A DNA stretch of 46,833 nucleotides from NCBI RefSeq assembly GCF_000142905.1, contig NW_013657661.1:330665-377497 (forward strand), written 5' to 3'. The notes under the pieces were generated by a model. The model saw nothing but the letters and a program-made list of their open reading frames with translations. It did no database searches and was not told where the DNA came from. The DNA is from Thecamonas trahens ATCC 50062. Taxonomy: Eukaryota > Apusozoa > Apusomonadida > Apusomonadidae. The translations under genes were made by a program, and so were the position numbers. Below are positions 17,045-26,771 of the stretch, piece by piece. Position 1 is the first letter of the stretch; every line of letters starts with the position of its first letter.

Positions 17045-20000
17045 CTACGGCTGTTTCGGCTTGTGATTGCGGCGGAGAGAGGCCTTAAAGGCGGCATCGA
17101 CGAAGGCGACGACGTTCGAATCGGGCGGAAGCTTGGCATCGGCCCAGTCGGGGTCGTGCATGGCCTTGTAGGTGACGCTCGACATGAGGCCGGCCGGATA
17201 GACGAAGCGGCCGTCGAGAACGGTTTTGCGACGGGCGGAGAGCTCGGCGGCGTCGACGCGGGCAGATGTCCTCAAGAGGACGCGGACCTGCTCGGCGGCG
17301 ACAGTGCCGAGCTCGCTGGTTTCGGGGTCGTCGTCGTCGCGGACGGTGGCCATACGCTCGGTGAGCCAGGAGAGGGCAGCAGGCAGGGTCTCTGGCGTCG
17401 GAGCGAGGCGGCGGACGATGGCGGTGGTAAGAAACACCACCTGAGAGGTAGGCCGCGAGCGGGCAACAGTAGTGAGTGCGTCAGCAAAGATGGGCGAGTC
17501 AAGCATGGCGCGGGCAATGGATGGCACGGCGGCCAAGTTGGCGAGGATGCCGAGAATGAGATGCAGCGGGAGCGGAGCAAGCTTGGAGCCCTTGCGAGCC
17601 GCGGCGCGGAGGAGCCGGATCCAGGCTGCCAAGCCGTCGGCATGTGGGGCATGCAGTGTTGCCGACGCGTAGCGTGATAGCCTAGAGAGAAGCCAGACCG
17701 GGCCGAGAAGGGCAAGAAGCAGCGGGGTATCAGCAAGCTCAAACGGTTCGACCGCGGCAAGCTTGGCGGCAAGGAGTTGGACGACGCCGACAACGACGCG
17801 GTTTTCTGGGTCGCGAAAGAACGGCGCGGTGACAGAGACCGCCAGCAGCAGCTCGTAGGCGAGGGCGGCGAGGCGGGCGGCGACGCCGAGCGCAAATCTG
17901 TAGTCGTCCATGGCGGTGTGGGCGAGCGAGTGCTCGAGGCAGCGGCCCAAGACTCGCTCGACAACGTGAAAGATAAAGCCGGCGGTAATCGAGCCACCAT
18001 CGCCTAGGCTGAGCAAGAGCGGGAGGACAGCAGTGTGGGTGGCCATAAAGGTGAGGAGCGAGGTGAGGACGTCCAGCAGCTCCGTCTCCGGCTCCATCAT
18101 GCAGATGCGGAGAACGGCGGCAGCGAGCCGGGGCAGGGCGACGGGCGCATAGCCGGAAAAGGCCTTGGCCGGGCCGGGTGCGGACTCGTCGATCGCAAAA
18201 AACAGGACGTGCGCCATGTACTTGGGCCTAGCACGGAGCATGGCGTCAACGAGGGCGATGAGCGCCTTGAGCAGCTTACGGAGAACGGTGGCGTCGTCCG
18301 ACCGCGGCCGGACCGAGGCAAGCAGATTGGCGACCGAGCTCCAGGTGTGGAGGATAACGACGACAACGTCCGAGGTCTCGAGCCGGAGCACGGCCCGCGG
18401 GTGAGAGGCGAGGATGACCAGGAGGTCGACGAGACAAACGTGGAGGTCGAGATCAGCAAGAGCAAGGGTGATGACAAAGTCCTTGATCGGGGCGGTGCCA
18501 ACCGGAGTCGGCGGCTCGGCGAGGAGCTCCTGGCGGTGGGCCGAGAGGTCAACAAGCTTGTCGTCGGTCGGGTCGAAAAGAGCCGTCGACGCGGCGCCGA
18601 GGCCAAATACGGTGCGGCGGTCGAGCTGGCGGGCGCGCGAGGCGTTCCTCGTGCGGCGCAACCGGCTCTGGCGCTTCTGCTCGCGGCGGAGCCGGTCGGC
18701 GACGGTGTCGACGGTGGCGCGGCGGCGCTTGAATCGCTTCCGCGGCTTCCGCTTGATCCGGATCCGGTTGTCGAGCGCGTCCATGTCGTACGAGTAGACG
18801 GAGGACGCGTCGTCGTCAGTCATCGACGAGTACGAGTACGCGTCAGAGTCGTCGCCGTCCAAACCGGCCGATGATGGGAGAAGACGAGACGGCGCACCTG
18901 GGAGGGCGAGGAACGGCGTGCCTGTTGCATGGCTCGGCGTCTGCGGCGCTTGCAGTGCAGCAGATGGAAGGAGCGTGGCAAAGTAGGCTGGGAAGAGCGA
19001 GACAAGGCTCGGCTCCGAGTCGAAGAGCACGTCCAGAAGCTCGTCGACGGCAGCCGGCGGGAGCTCGTCCTTGCGCGGCCCGGCGAGTCGGCCGCGAACA
19101 AGCTGTAGCAGGGCTTTGCTCGCCTGGTGCAGGACGTACGAGCCAGAGACCATGGCGGCAAGGTTGGCGAGAAGGCCAGGGATGACGAGCGGGAGGACAA
19201 GCTCCGGGAGGAGGACTGAGGAACGGTAGAGGAGGCGAAAGCACGAGTCGGCGAGCGGGCGCGGAGTGTTGCGGCAGGCCAACTGGGCGAGGGCAAAGGT
19301 TGCCACCTGCTCAGCGACCGACGCCGGGTAGCCGGAAAAGGCGAGGATGGAGGTGACCTCGGCGAGGACTGTCGGCGGCCCACCAACGACAAGATGGCGG
19401 AGCAGGGTCGGCAGCAGCGAGGCTGGATCAAAGTCGGAGGCGGCATCGACGGCTGAGACAGCCGAGAGCGCGCGCATGACGTGGACGGCCACGTCAGGCT
19501 TGGCGTCGAGGCCGCCGAGAACGGCCCACAGCGTCGGAATGGCGGCCGAGCCCGAGACGCCGGCTATGCCCTGAGGCGAGTCGGCGAGGGCGCCAAGGGC
19601 GAGTGCAATCGAGACGAGCGCGTCGTCGGTGAGCGCAACGCGGAGCTCGGCCGAGGTGAGAGCGGCCACTAGGGCCGGAACAAGGCCACATGCCACCAGC
19701 GAGGCGTGGGCCTGGCGGCAGCGGGCGAGATTGAGGACGGCGTAGGCAGCCATCTGACGGGAGGCCGGGTCGAGGCAAAGGGAGTTGACCAGATCGAGGA
19801 GCGGCGGGACAAGGGCTTTGTCCGAGGCCCAGGCGGCGGCAATCGAGTTAAAGGCCGAGAGATCGGCGAGGAGCGCAAAGGCGTAGCTGACAAGGCGGTG
19901 GTCCGGGACGGCAGCGAGAGCGTCCGGAAGGAGGCCGAGGACAACGGCGATGGCCTTGGCGCGGAAGAGCGCCTCGTGGATCGGCGGCGCGGCAGCGAGG

Positions 20001-20398
20001 AGGGCGCGGAGGAGGGCGATGAAGCGCGAAGCAAGATCGGCGTGCGGGAGCGATGCCGCCGCAACATCAGGCATGGCTTCGCGGACAAGGCGGAGCAGGT
20101 GCGGGGCGACGTCGAGAGCAGCGGCCAGCTCGCTCGCCGACTCGGACTCTGCAGTGTAGAGCAGGAGCGTGTCGAGGAGGGTTCCCAGCTGGGGATCCGG
20201 ATGGGCATGGGCCGAGGCCAGCGCATGGGCAAGGACTGGGAGCAGGCCCGCAGCGACAAGCGTCGCCCGATCTGGCCTGTGCACCGAGGCGAGTGCGATG
20301 GCCCTCAGCCGTGCCTCGCGCTTGCTCGCCTTGCTCGCTGTGTAAGCCGCCCGTAGCTTCCCTGCCTTGGCTAACGAGAGGTGCTTCCTGTGGCGCAT
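17045..20398 (-). CDS. Large ARM/HEAT-type alpha-solenoid protein
   Basis: 1,117 residues from the ATG at 20398 (MRHRKHLSLAKAGKL). The frame is open further upstream, but there it is Pro-rich and low-complexity. Most of the protein consists of hydrophobic helices of armadillo or HEAT type, for example LVAAGLLPVLAHALASA, LLDLVNSLCLDPASRQMAAYAVLNLARC and HASLVACGLVPALVAAL. A polar interruption at about residues 510-600 holds an acidic Ser/Tyr/Asp stretch (DSDAYSYSSMTDDD) followed by a strongly basic block (IRIKRKPRKRFKRRR) that could act as a nuclear signal. Helical repeats resume to the C-terminus, which is basic. It is likely a protein-interaction scaffold, with no specific family recognised. 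The start is divergent from the AlkD-like gene across 253 bp. Confidence 0.75.
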   Translation of the reverse strand: MRHRKHLSLAKAGKLRAAYTASKASKREARLRAIALASVHRPDRATLVAAGLLPVLAHALASAHAHPDPQLGTLLDTLLLYTAESESASELAAALDVAPHLLRLVREAMPDVAAASLPHADLASRFIALLRALLAAAPPIHEALFRAKAIAVVLGLLPDALAAVPDHRLVSYAFALLADLSAFNSIAAAWASDKALVPPLLDLVNSLCLDPASRQMAAYAVLNLARCRQAHASLVACGLVPALVAALTSAELRVALTDDALVSIALALGALADSPQGIAGVSGSAAIPTLWAVLGGLDAKPDVAVHVMRALSAVSAVDAASDFDPASLLPTLLRHLVVGGPPTVLAEVTSILAFSGYPASVAEQVATFALAQLACRNTPRPLADSCFRLLYRSSVLLPELVLPLVIPGLLANLAAMVSGSYVLHQASKALLQLVRGRLAGPRKDELPPAAVDELLDVLFDSEPSLVSLFPAYFATLLPSAALQAPQTPSHATGTPFLALPGAPSRLLPSSAGLDGDDSDAYSYSSMTDDDASSVYSYDMDALDNRIRIKRKPRKRFKRRRATVDTVADRLRREQKRQSRLRRTRNASRARQLDRRTVFGLGAASTALFDPTDDKLVDLSAHRQELLAEPPTPVGTAPIKDFVITLALADLDLHVCLVDLLVILASHPRAVLRLETSDVVVVILHTWSSVANLLASVRPRSDDATVLRKLLKALIALVDAMLRARPKYMAHVLFFAIDESAPGPAKAFSGYAPVALPRLAAAVLRICMMEPETELLDVLTSLLTFMATHTAVLPLLLSLGDGGSITAGFIFHVVERVLGRCLEHSLAHTAMDDYRFALGVAARLAALAYELLLAVSVTAPFFRDPENRVVVGVVQLLAAKLAAVEPFELADTPLLLALLGPVWLLSRLSRYASATLHAPHADGLAAWIRLLRAAARKGSKLAPLPLHLILGILANLAAVPSIARAMLDSPIFADALTTVARSRPTSQVVFLTTAIVRRLAPTPETLPAALSWLTERMATVRDDDDPETSELGTVAAEQVRVLLRTSARVDAAELSARRKTVLDGRFVYPAGLMSSVTYKAMHDPDWADAKLPPDSNVVAFVDAAFKASLRRNHKPKQP

Positions 20399-20651
20399 GC
20401 GCCTTGTCGGACCGCCCACGCCAGAGGAGCGGGAGGGGTGTGGGGACGACGTGGACGGGTGAGAGGGAGGTGGTGAAGGGAGGCAGAAGGAGGTGGGTGG
20501 GTGGAGATGGGGGGTGGGGGGTGGGACACCAAAAAATAGTTGCCAGGCGTGTCTTGCAGGGACAGGCACCGATCTCAAGCCGACGGCGGCGTTGGGAGCG
20601 GGCAGCGCAGCACTCAGCTCTTCGCATCAAAAAGGCAGTGGGACGTCGGTA

Positions 20652-21500
20652 ATGTCACGAGCCAGAGCAAGTGGGCATCCGTTAGTGGCGGCTGTGGTGG
20701 AGGTGCTGATGCCTGCGGCGGACGCGGCGGCGGCAAAGGCCATGACCAAGTACCTGCAGGACGCGGCATCGTTTCTCGGGTTGAAGAAGCCGGATCGGGT
20801 TGTGCTGACCAAAGACATCATCACATCGCATCCGATGGCGTCGCATGACGAGCTGGAGACGGTCGTCCGCGAGCTGTATGCGCTGCCGCAGCGCGAGTTC
20901 CACTACACGGCTTTGGAAGTGTTTTCCAAGGCCAAGAAGGTGTGGGAGCCCAAGGCCTCGCTCGATCTCGCACGCTACATGGTGGTGACCGAGCCGTGGT
21001 GGGATACGGTCGACATGATTGCTTCACATGCTGTTGGCGGCCTACGGGCCAAGTTCCCGGCCGATCTCCAGCTGAAAGCGACAGTGGCGAGCTGGATCGC
21101 AGACGACTCGTTCTGGGTCCAGCGGGCGAGCATCCTCCATCAGCTGCGGTTCCGTGACAAGACCGACGAGAGCCTGCTCTTTGCCTCGGCCTCGCACCTC
21201 CTCTCCAACAAGCGTGATCCAGCCGAGTACAGCCATGCGCGCGAGCGGTTCTTCCTCGACAAGGCCATCGGCTGGGCGCTGCGCCAGTACTCGACACACA
21301 ACCCGGAGGCTGTTGCCAACTACGTCGCGAAGCATTCAAGCCTCATGTCCAAACTCACCTTTCGCGAGGCTACTCGTCGGTTGCCTGCCGATCTGCGGAC
21401 CGAGCTCGCACCGCACGCCGATGTCGGGAGGAAGCGCGCAGTTCGCCAAGCGCGGGCCAGCGAGTCCAACTCGGCTGCCGAGGACGAGCACAAGAAGTAA
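20652..21500 (+). CDS. AlkD-like DNA alkylation repair glycosylase
   Basis: 282 residues from the ATG at 20652. The N-terminal AKAMTKYLQDAASFLGLKKP and the downstream EPWWDTVD, FWVQRASILHQLRF and KAIGWALRQYS motifs match the DNA alkylation repair (AlkD, PF08713) family of HEAT-like glycosylases that remove N3- and N7-alkylated purines. The WWD region corresponds to the aromatic and acidic residues contacting the lesion in AlkD. Length is slightly above the bacterial enzymes (about 235) because of a basic and acidic C-terminal tail (RKRAVRQARASESNS). Eukaryotic protists carry such genes sporadically, so horizontal origin is possible, but composition matches the neighbours. No organelle targeting peptide is evident. 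Confidence 0.85.
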   Translation: MSRARASGHPLVAAVVEVLMPAADAAAAKAMTKYLQDAASFLGLKKPDRVVLTKDIITSHPMASHDELETVVRELYALPQREFHYTALEVFSKAKKVWEPKASLDLARYMVVTEPWWDTVDMIASHAVGGLRAKFPADLQLKATVASWIADDSFWVQRASILHQLRFRDKTDESLLFASASHLLSNKRDPAEYSHARERFFLDKAIGWALRQYSTHNPEAVANYVAKHSSLMSKLTFREATRRLPADLRTELAPHADVGRKRAVRQARASESNSAAEDEHKK

Positions 21501-21557
21501 AGGCGGCGCGTGGCACCTCTCGTCGCACCGTTCCGGTAGAGAGGCTGCTGCGGGTGG

Positions 21558-22672
21558 ATGGGCGACGGCGACAGCGACGCAATGCGCCCGCTGCTGGCGG
21601 ATGGGCCTGTGCCTGGTGCTGGTGCCAGGCCTGCGGACGGGGCGGTTGAGGCCGAGTCGGAGGTCAGCGAGGTGAACGGGACCGGGCATGACGACGGCTC
21701 TCGGGCGATGAGGCGCAAGGAGCTGGCGACAACAGTGCCTCATCCAGGCTGGCTACCGGTGGAGCAGGTGACCGAAGCGGGGCTGGATGGCGTTGGGCGG
21801 GGTAGCCGTGCCCGGCGGGTGTGGTGCGGCGGGGTGCGGCCAGGCCTGGTGCTGACGGCTGTGCTGATCGGCGGGCCGGCGTGCGCTGGCGCGGGTGTTG
21901 TCGCCCATGGCCTGGCGTGTGCCATGTCACCTCTGGGTGTGGCGGGCGTGGTGGCGGTGATGGCAGTGCTGGCGCTGGGTGCGCTCGTTGGGCTATGCGC
22001 GGCCTCGCTCCGTGATCCGGGCACGGTCGGGTGGACAGCAGCCGGGGCGGGCCGGGCGCTGGCGAGCCGGTGGTACCTGCTGCAGACACCGATCGGGTGT
22101 ATGCTGCATCGCGTGGAGGGCTGGAGTACGGAGTGGCTGTCAACGGGGTTGAGATTCGCGCGCGCTGGTGCGAGGCGTGCCGCGCGTGGCGCCCACCGCG
22201 GACAGCACACTGCAAGCTGCACGGGCGATGCGTCTCACGGTTCGACCACCACTGCCCGTGGATTGCCAACGATGTTGGGCGTGCCAATCACGGGGTATTT
22301 ATCGTCTTTCTCGTCCTCACCGTGGCGACAGCGCTTGCGCTGGTCATCAGTCTCGGCCTTGTTCTCTACCTGCACTCGTCGATGAGCGGCAAGTCGCAGT
22401 GCAGCTACGCATCGGGCCAGATGTATGCGGCGGGCATGCTGCTCGCATATGCAGCCATGGGCGCGCTGGTGGTCAGCCCGCTCCTGGCCTACCATATTCA
22501 GCTCACTTCGGCCAACCTTACCACCAACGAGGACCTCCGCAAGCGCATCTCCTCGCGGACCTCGCCATACTCGGAAGGCTGCCTTGCCAACTGGCTGCGC
22601 CTCTGCTGCATCGACGCCCAGTTTGCACCTCTGCGCGAATCATCAGCTATGCAGTCCATCGCTTGCGTGTAG
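21558..22672 (+). CDS. DHHC palmitoyltransferase; frame break near 22118-22120
   Basis: The ATG at 21558 opens an acidic N-terminus followed by two hydrophobic segments (about residues 95-117 and 130-150) and the usual LRDPGTV motif. The frame then fails. The -1 frame carries the catalytic Cys-rich domain (WCEACRAWRPPRTAHC, CVSRFDHHCPWIANDVG), two more hydrophobic segments and the TTxE motif (LTTNEDL). One extra G at 22118-22120 (gtggaggg, followed by C) makes one protein of 371 residues in canonical order: two TM segments, DPG, DHHC, two TM segments, TTxE. These enzymes transfer palmitate to cysteines of membrane proteins through the DHHC cysteine. In the Cys-rich domain the residue usually Cys after N is Asp (NDVG rather than NCVG), a common variant position. 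Confidence 0.85.
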
Positions 22673-22783
22673 ATCTTTGTGGGTAACACCGCCACCGCCC
22701 GCCACCATCCCCTGCGACCGCCTTGGCTATGGTGAGTCGGGCGACGGACGACAGACGACGACGGGCAGCCACCTCGCTCGGCC

Positions 22784-25700
22784 ATGGCAAGCCAGCGGCG
22801 AGGAGTCAAACAGGGGTGGCGAGGCCGAGAGCGGAGGTGGCAGAGCGAGCTGGGGCGGGCGGGTGTGGTGGTAGTGGTGGCAGTGGTGGCGCTGGTGGTG
22901 GTGCTCTCGACAGAGCCTGTGTGTGGCGTGGTGCACCTGCGGGCGGCGGGGCGAGCGATTGGGGCGGGGATGACAGATGCGGCAACGACGGCGGTGGTGT
23001 ATGGCGCGAGCAAGAAGAGCAGACAGATGCTGGCAGCAGCATGTACCCACATCGGGTTTGTTCCGCCGGATGGGGACCATGTCCACTGTGTGTGGGGTGA
23101 TCCGCAAGTGGCGGCTGCTCTCGCGGCGGCGCAGCGGGTGGTCTTCCTTGGCTCGCCTCGGCGTCCAGACACCTTTCCGGTCCTTTCTCAGCGAGTGAGT
23201 GGCAGGGTGGAGCAGATTTCATCGGCGCGCGAGTGGGAGGCTGCGCTCGCTGGGTCTGATCCCATTGTTGACGTGAGCAGCGTTCCGGCGTTTCCACAAT
23301 GACAAAGTGGGCGGTCCCGGTAGTCGCGCCGCGAGATGCGGTGCCGGGCTGGCTGGATGGGCACGGTGTGGTGGTGGGAGTTGTCGATACTGGCGTTGAC
23401 GTGGACCATTGCTTGCTGGCGGACGGGTGCAACGGCGACGAGGCGAGGCGGTCGACAACGGCGGACGGCTGGCGTGCGCCGGACGGCCGCAAGATTGTGG
23501 CGTACTTTAACCACACCGACTTTGATGACAGCCCCGGGGGCACGGAACGCATGTGGTGGCGACGCTTGTTGGATCTCCTCCCGAGTGCGCCGGTCCGGGT
23601 GCGGCCGTCGATTCTGCGACGTTTGCACCCGAGACAGCGCCGCTGGCGGGGTGGGGCGGGGCGGCGACTGGCGCACGGGTAGCGTTTGCGGACGTCGGTG
23701 ACTCGAGCGGAGAGCTCGATCTCCCGCATGATCTGGCGGGAGCGCTCTTTGAGCCGCTGGTTGTGTCGGCAAACGCGACGATTGTGTCCAACTCGTGGGG
23801 CGCGACCGCCAACGTGTACTCGTTCGCGGCGTCGCAAGTCGATAGCTTTGTGGCGAGCCGGCCGGATGTGCTACTCCTGTTTGCGGCTGGCAACTCGGGC
23901 TCTGATGGTTGGTTCTCTGTCAATCATCCAGGGACGGCCAAGAACGCAGTGACTGTGGGCGCGACACATGCACCTGCGGCGTCATCGCACGCCTATCTTG
24001 CGCGCGGCCGAGCGGTGCTCGCGTCGCGTGGACGGAGCACGTCGTGGCTGGTCCGGCTCGCCTCGTTTGGCCCGCGACTGCCGCTTGGCGCAACGCCGAT
24101 CTCGGGCAGGCTGGCGATGGCGAGCGATGGAGTGATGTGCGAGGCGCCTGCGCCCGGCTCGCTGCGTGGCGTTGTAGTCTTTGCCGCCCGTGGGCGGTGT
24201 TCATTTGCGACCAAGGGCATGCTGGCAAGTGTGGGAGGAGCAGCGGCCGTGGTGGTTTTTGGCAGCGACGACTCGGGTGCCATCGGCATGGTGTTTGAGG
24301 CGGATGAAGCAGAGATTGCGGCCAACGTTACGGTGGTGACGGTTGCGGTGGCGGCGACGACGCGAAAGGTGCTCATTTCGGTGCTCGAATCCGGGGGAGA
24401 CGCGAGTGTCGAGCTGAGCGGGCTCGATCCGGCGACGCTCGAGCTCGACAGCAGCCTGGGCCACAATCTGCACCTGGACGTAGCGCCAGGCAGCGTGGCG
24501 TGGTTTTCATCGCGCGGACCGACGTTTGATGCACGGCCCAAGCCGGACGTGCTGGCGCCGGGCGCGTACGTGACGTCGGCCAACTCGCTGGATGGCTCCA
24601 ACGCCGGCGGGTTCTGCAACGAAGCGTCGTTGGTGACGTATCCGGGCACGTCGATGGCGGTGCCGCTGGTGGCCGGGATGGCAGCGCGGGTGACGCAACT
24701 GTTCCGGGCAGCAGGCCGCGAACCGAACGCGGCGCTGCTGCGTGCGGCGCTTGCGGCATCAGGCGCCGAGAGCACCACATCGGCGGCGCTGCCGGCGTTC
24801 TTTGCCACAGGCTTTGGCCAGGTCTCGCTGGCACGGCTTGTGCCGGCCGAGTGGCCGCGCGACGCGGGTCGGCTCCCGTTTGCGGCTGAGCACGGACAGG
24901 TGGCAGGTGGCGGTGACGAAGCTGTTCGTTGCTGGCAGATTGTCGACGCACAGAGTGTTTTGGTGGCGGCACTGGCTTGGACCGATCCTCCGGCCTCGGT
25001 TCTTGCCGCGCACCCGTTGGTCAACGACCTTGACCTGGTGGTGGCGCTGCCGTCGACGGGAGCAAGGCACCGGGCTGCAATCGACGGCAACAATCTTGAG
25101 CGGGTTGTGGTTGACCTGGTAAGCGCCGGGCTTGGTGTCGGTGACGTGGTGGTGGTCGGTGTGCAGGCGGGGCGGATGCTCTCGACCGAGGCCCAGGCGT
25201 ACGGGCTCACAGTTCACGGCCTCACGCGTGCCGAGTGGCGCGCACGCGAACTAGAGAGTGTGATGGAGCTCTTGCCGCAAGCCGAATGCGCACAAGCTGT
25301 GGCAGCGATGCCGGTACCAGGATGCAACGGGCACGGCGAGGCGACGGCGCTTGGCGGATGCAACTGTGTGGCGCCGTACTTTGGCCGTGAGTGTGGCGAC
25401 GCGGCGGTAGAAGTGGCAATCGGGGCAAGCGCTACAGGACAAGTGGGCATCCTGGGGTGGGCGTACTACGTGGTCACGCCAAGCATTGAGGGAATGCTCG
25501 GAGTGACGATGGACGCACCAAGCGTCAACGCCGATGCGGACCTGTTTCTCAGCGTCAGCGGCACACTCCCGACCGAGCTCGTGCACGATGCTGCCGATAC
25601 CGGGACCGGGCGCAGCTCGCGGGCGTGGATATCGGTCTCTGCCGGGACGCGGGTGTACATCGGCGTCTACGGCTACTGCTGCGCCGACGCGGGGTTTACG

Positions 25701-25907
25701 CTCGAGACGGCGGTGGTGGCGCGGGACGCCATGGCTGACCAGGTCGTGCTGCCCGGCACCGAGCTGGCGAGTGTGGAAAAGGGTGAGCTGAGTGGTTGGG
25801 CGTGGTTTGCCGAGGGCGCGGCGATCGGAGTTGCAGTTGGAGGTGCAGCGGCGGCGGCGGTTATGGCTGGGTGCGGGGCATGGCAGGCGCGGCGACGTAA
25901 CAGATAA
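22784..25907 (+). CDS. Membrane-anchored subtilisin-like (S8) protease with PA insert; two frame breaks
   Basis: The ATG at 22784 precedes a hydrophobic segment (VVVVVAVVALVVVL) and a propeptide-like region ending VPAFPQ. The catalytic Asp (VVGVVDTGVDVDHC) is in the next frame, and the catalytic His (HGTHVVATLVG) in a third. The second break is cleanly resolved by one extra G at 23536-23540. The first lies within 23272-23302 and is unresolved (one-base shift or a tiny intron). After His come SNSWGA, the oxyanion Asn (FAAGNSG), a PA-type insert (GVVVFAARGRCSFATKG), and catalytic Ser in TYPGTSMAVPLVAG. C-terminal are a beta-sandwich-like region, an EGF-like Cys motif (CNGHGEATALGGCNC) and a final TM helix with RRRNR. 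Expected length is about 1,041 residues. It resembles the large membrane S8 proteases of amoebae. The substrate is unknown. Confidence 0.85.
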
Positions 25908-25915
25908 AGATGGGC

Positions 25916-26488
25916 TCACCGCGCGGACGACGAGCGGATGCGAGCGGCGGCGGCTGAAGACTTGAGGCCGCCGCGGGCGGCGAGGCGGGCGAGGACCGGG
26001 CGGGGCGAGGCGGGCGACGCGTTGGAGATGTCAGCCAGGGGGCGCGAGGCAGGAGCGAGCTTGGCGAGTGGTGCTGGAGCTGAGGACGGTTGCTGAGGCA
26101 CTGCGGCCTGCTCAGTGCAGAGGGCAGCGATCTGAGCACGGAGTGCCTCATTGGCGTCATGCATGTCGAGCAGGGCGTCGCGGAGTAGGGCGTTCTCATC
26201 GGCGAGGCGACGGGCCTCGGCAGCGAGTGCGGGCGTGACGGCGGGGTTGGACGACAGCGAGGGGCAAAGGCGGGCAAAGGCAGCATCATCGCGAGCGATG
26301 TCAAGCTCGAGCTCGAGCTCTTCGATGCGGGCAGCGAGCGAGGAGCAGCGCGAGCACGGCGGGGCAGGCGTGTCGGGAGGTGAGGCGAGCGAGCCCCACT
26401 CGGCGTCTGCGGTGGGGGAGGGTGGCGGGGACTGGGGTATAGAGCGGCTGTGTGTGTGTGATGATCCTGGGCGGGCTGTGCGGGGCAT
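25916..26488 (-). CDS. Small coiled-coil protein of unknown function
   Basis: 190 residues from the ATG at 26488. Unrecognised. A Pro/Ser-rich N-terminus is followed by a CxxC pair (PPCSRCSSL), then two helical stretches with heptad character (LAARIEELELELDIARDDAAF and LADENALLRDALLDMHDANEALRAQIAAL), and a Pro/Ala/Ser tail with LADISNASPASPRP and a basic C-terminus. The layout (short coiled coil, then basic disordered tail) is common in centrosomal and spindle proteins but not diagnostic. It ends 8 bp from the convergent subtilisin stop. The opposite-strand and other-frame readings of this interval are less protein-like. Confidence 0.55.
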   Translation of the reverse strand: MPRTARPGSSHTHSRSIPQSPPPSPTADAEWGSLASPPDTPAPPCSRCSSLAARIEELELELDIARDDAAFARLCPSLSSNPAVTPALAAEARRLADENALLRDALLDMHDANEALRAQIAALCTEQAAVPQQPSSAPAPLAKLAPASRPLADISNASPASPRPVLARLAARGGLKSSAAAARIRSSSAR

Positions 26489-26771
26489 GGTGGCGTGTGT
26501 GGAGGGGTGTGGGGCGTTGTGGTTGAGGGCATGTTTGGGCGCGAATGCTGCGAGCGGACGCGGGCAACCGGTGCCAGGGACACGCGGTGTGGAAAAGAGG
26601 TTGGGGGGATGGGGATGAGGGTGACAACTGTCGAGTGTTCATGTTTCAGGCTTCCAATCAGAAGCAAGCGGGATGTGGGGAGAGTTGGTGTGGATGGGTC
26701 AAAGGCGAAGGTTGAGGAGAGTGGCTGACACTCGGACAGCTACAGCTGAAAGCACAGCTGGTGAGGGTGGC

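Noticed and set aside
20399-22783. AlkD, DHHC and subtilisin genes considered as an operon-like cluster
   Set aside because: They are on the same strand with gaps of 57 and 111 bp, but the functions are unrelated and similar spacing occurs between all genes in the window.
4229-23540. Programmed -1 ribosomal frameshifting as the default explanation of the frame breaks
   Set aside because: No heptameric slippery sequence of the X-XXY-YYZ type is seen at the sites, and five unrelated genes sharing the signal is more easily explained by run-length errors. It is kept only as an alternative.
22784-25907. Subtilisin locus considered as a pseudogene
   Set aside because: Apart from two single-step frame changes, all catalytic motifs and over 750 codons of the main frame are intact, with no stop codons or decay.
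25861-26667. Minus-strand 268-codon frame overlapping the small coiled-coil gene
   Set aside because: Translation is Pro/Ser/Thr/His low complexity. The alternative frame has coherent heptads.
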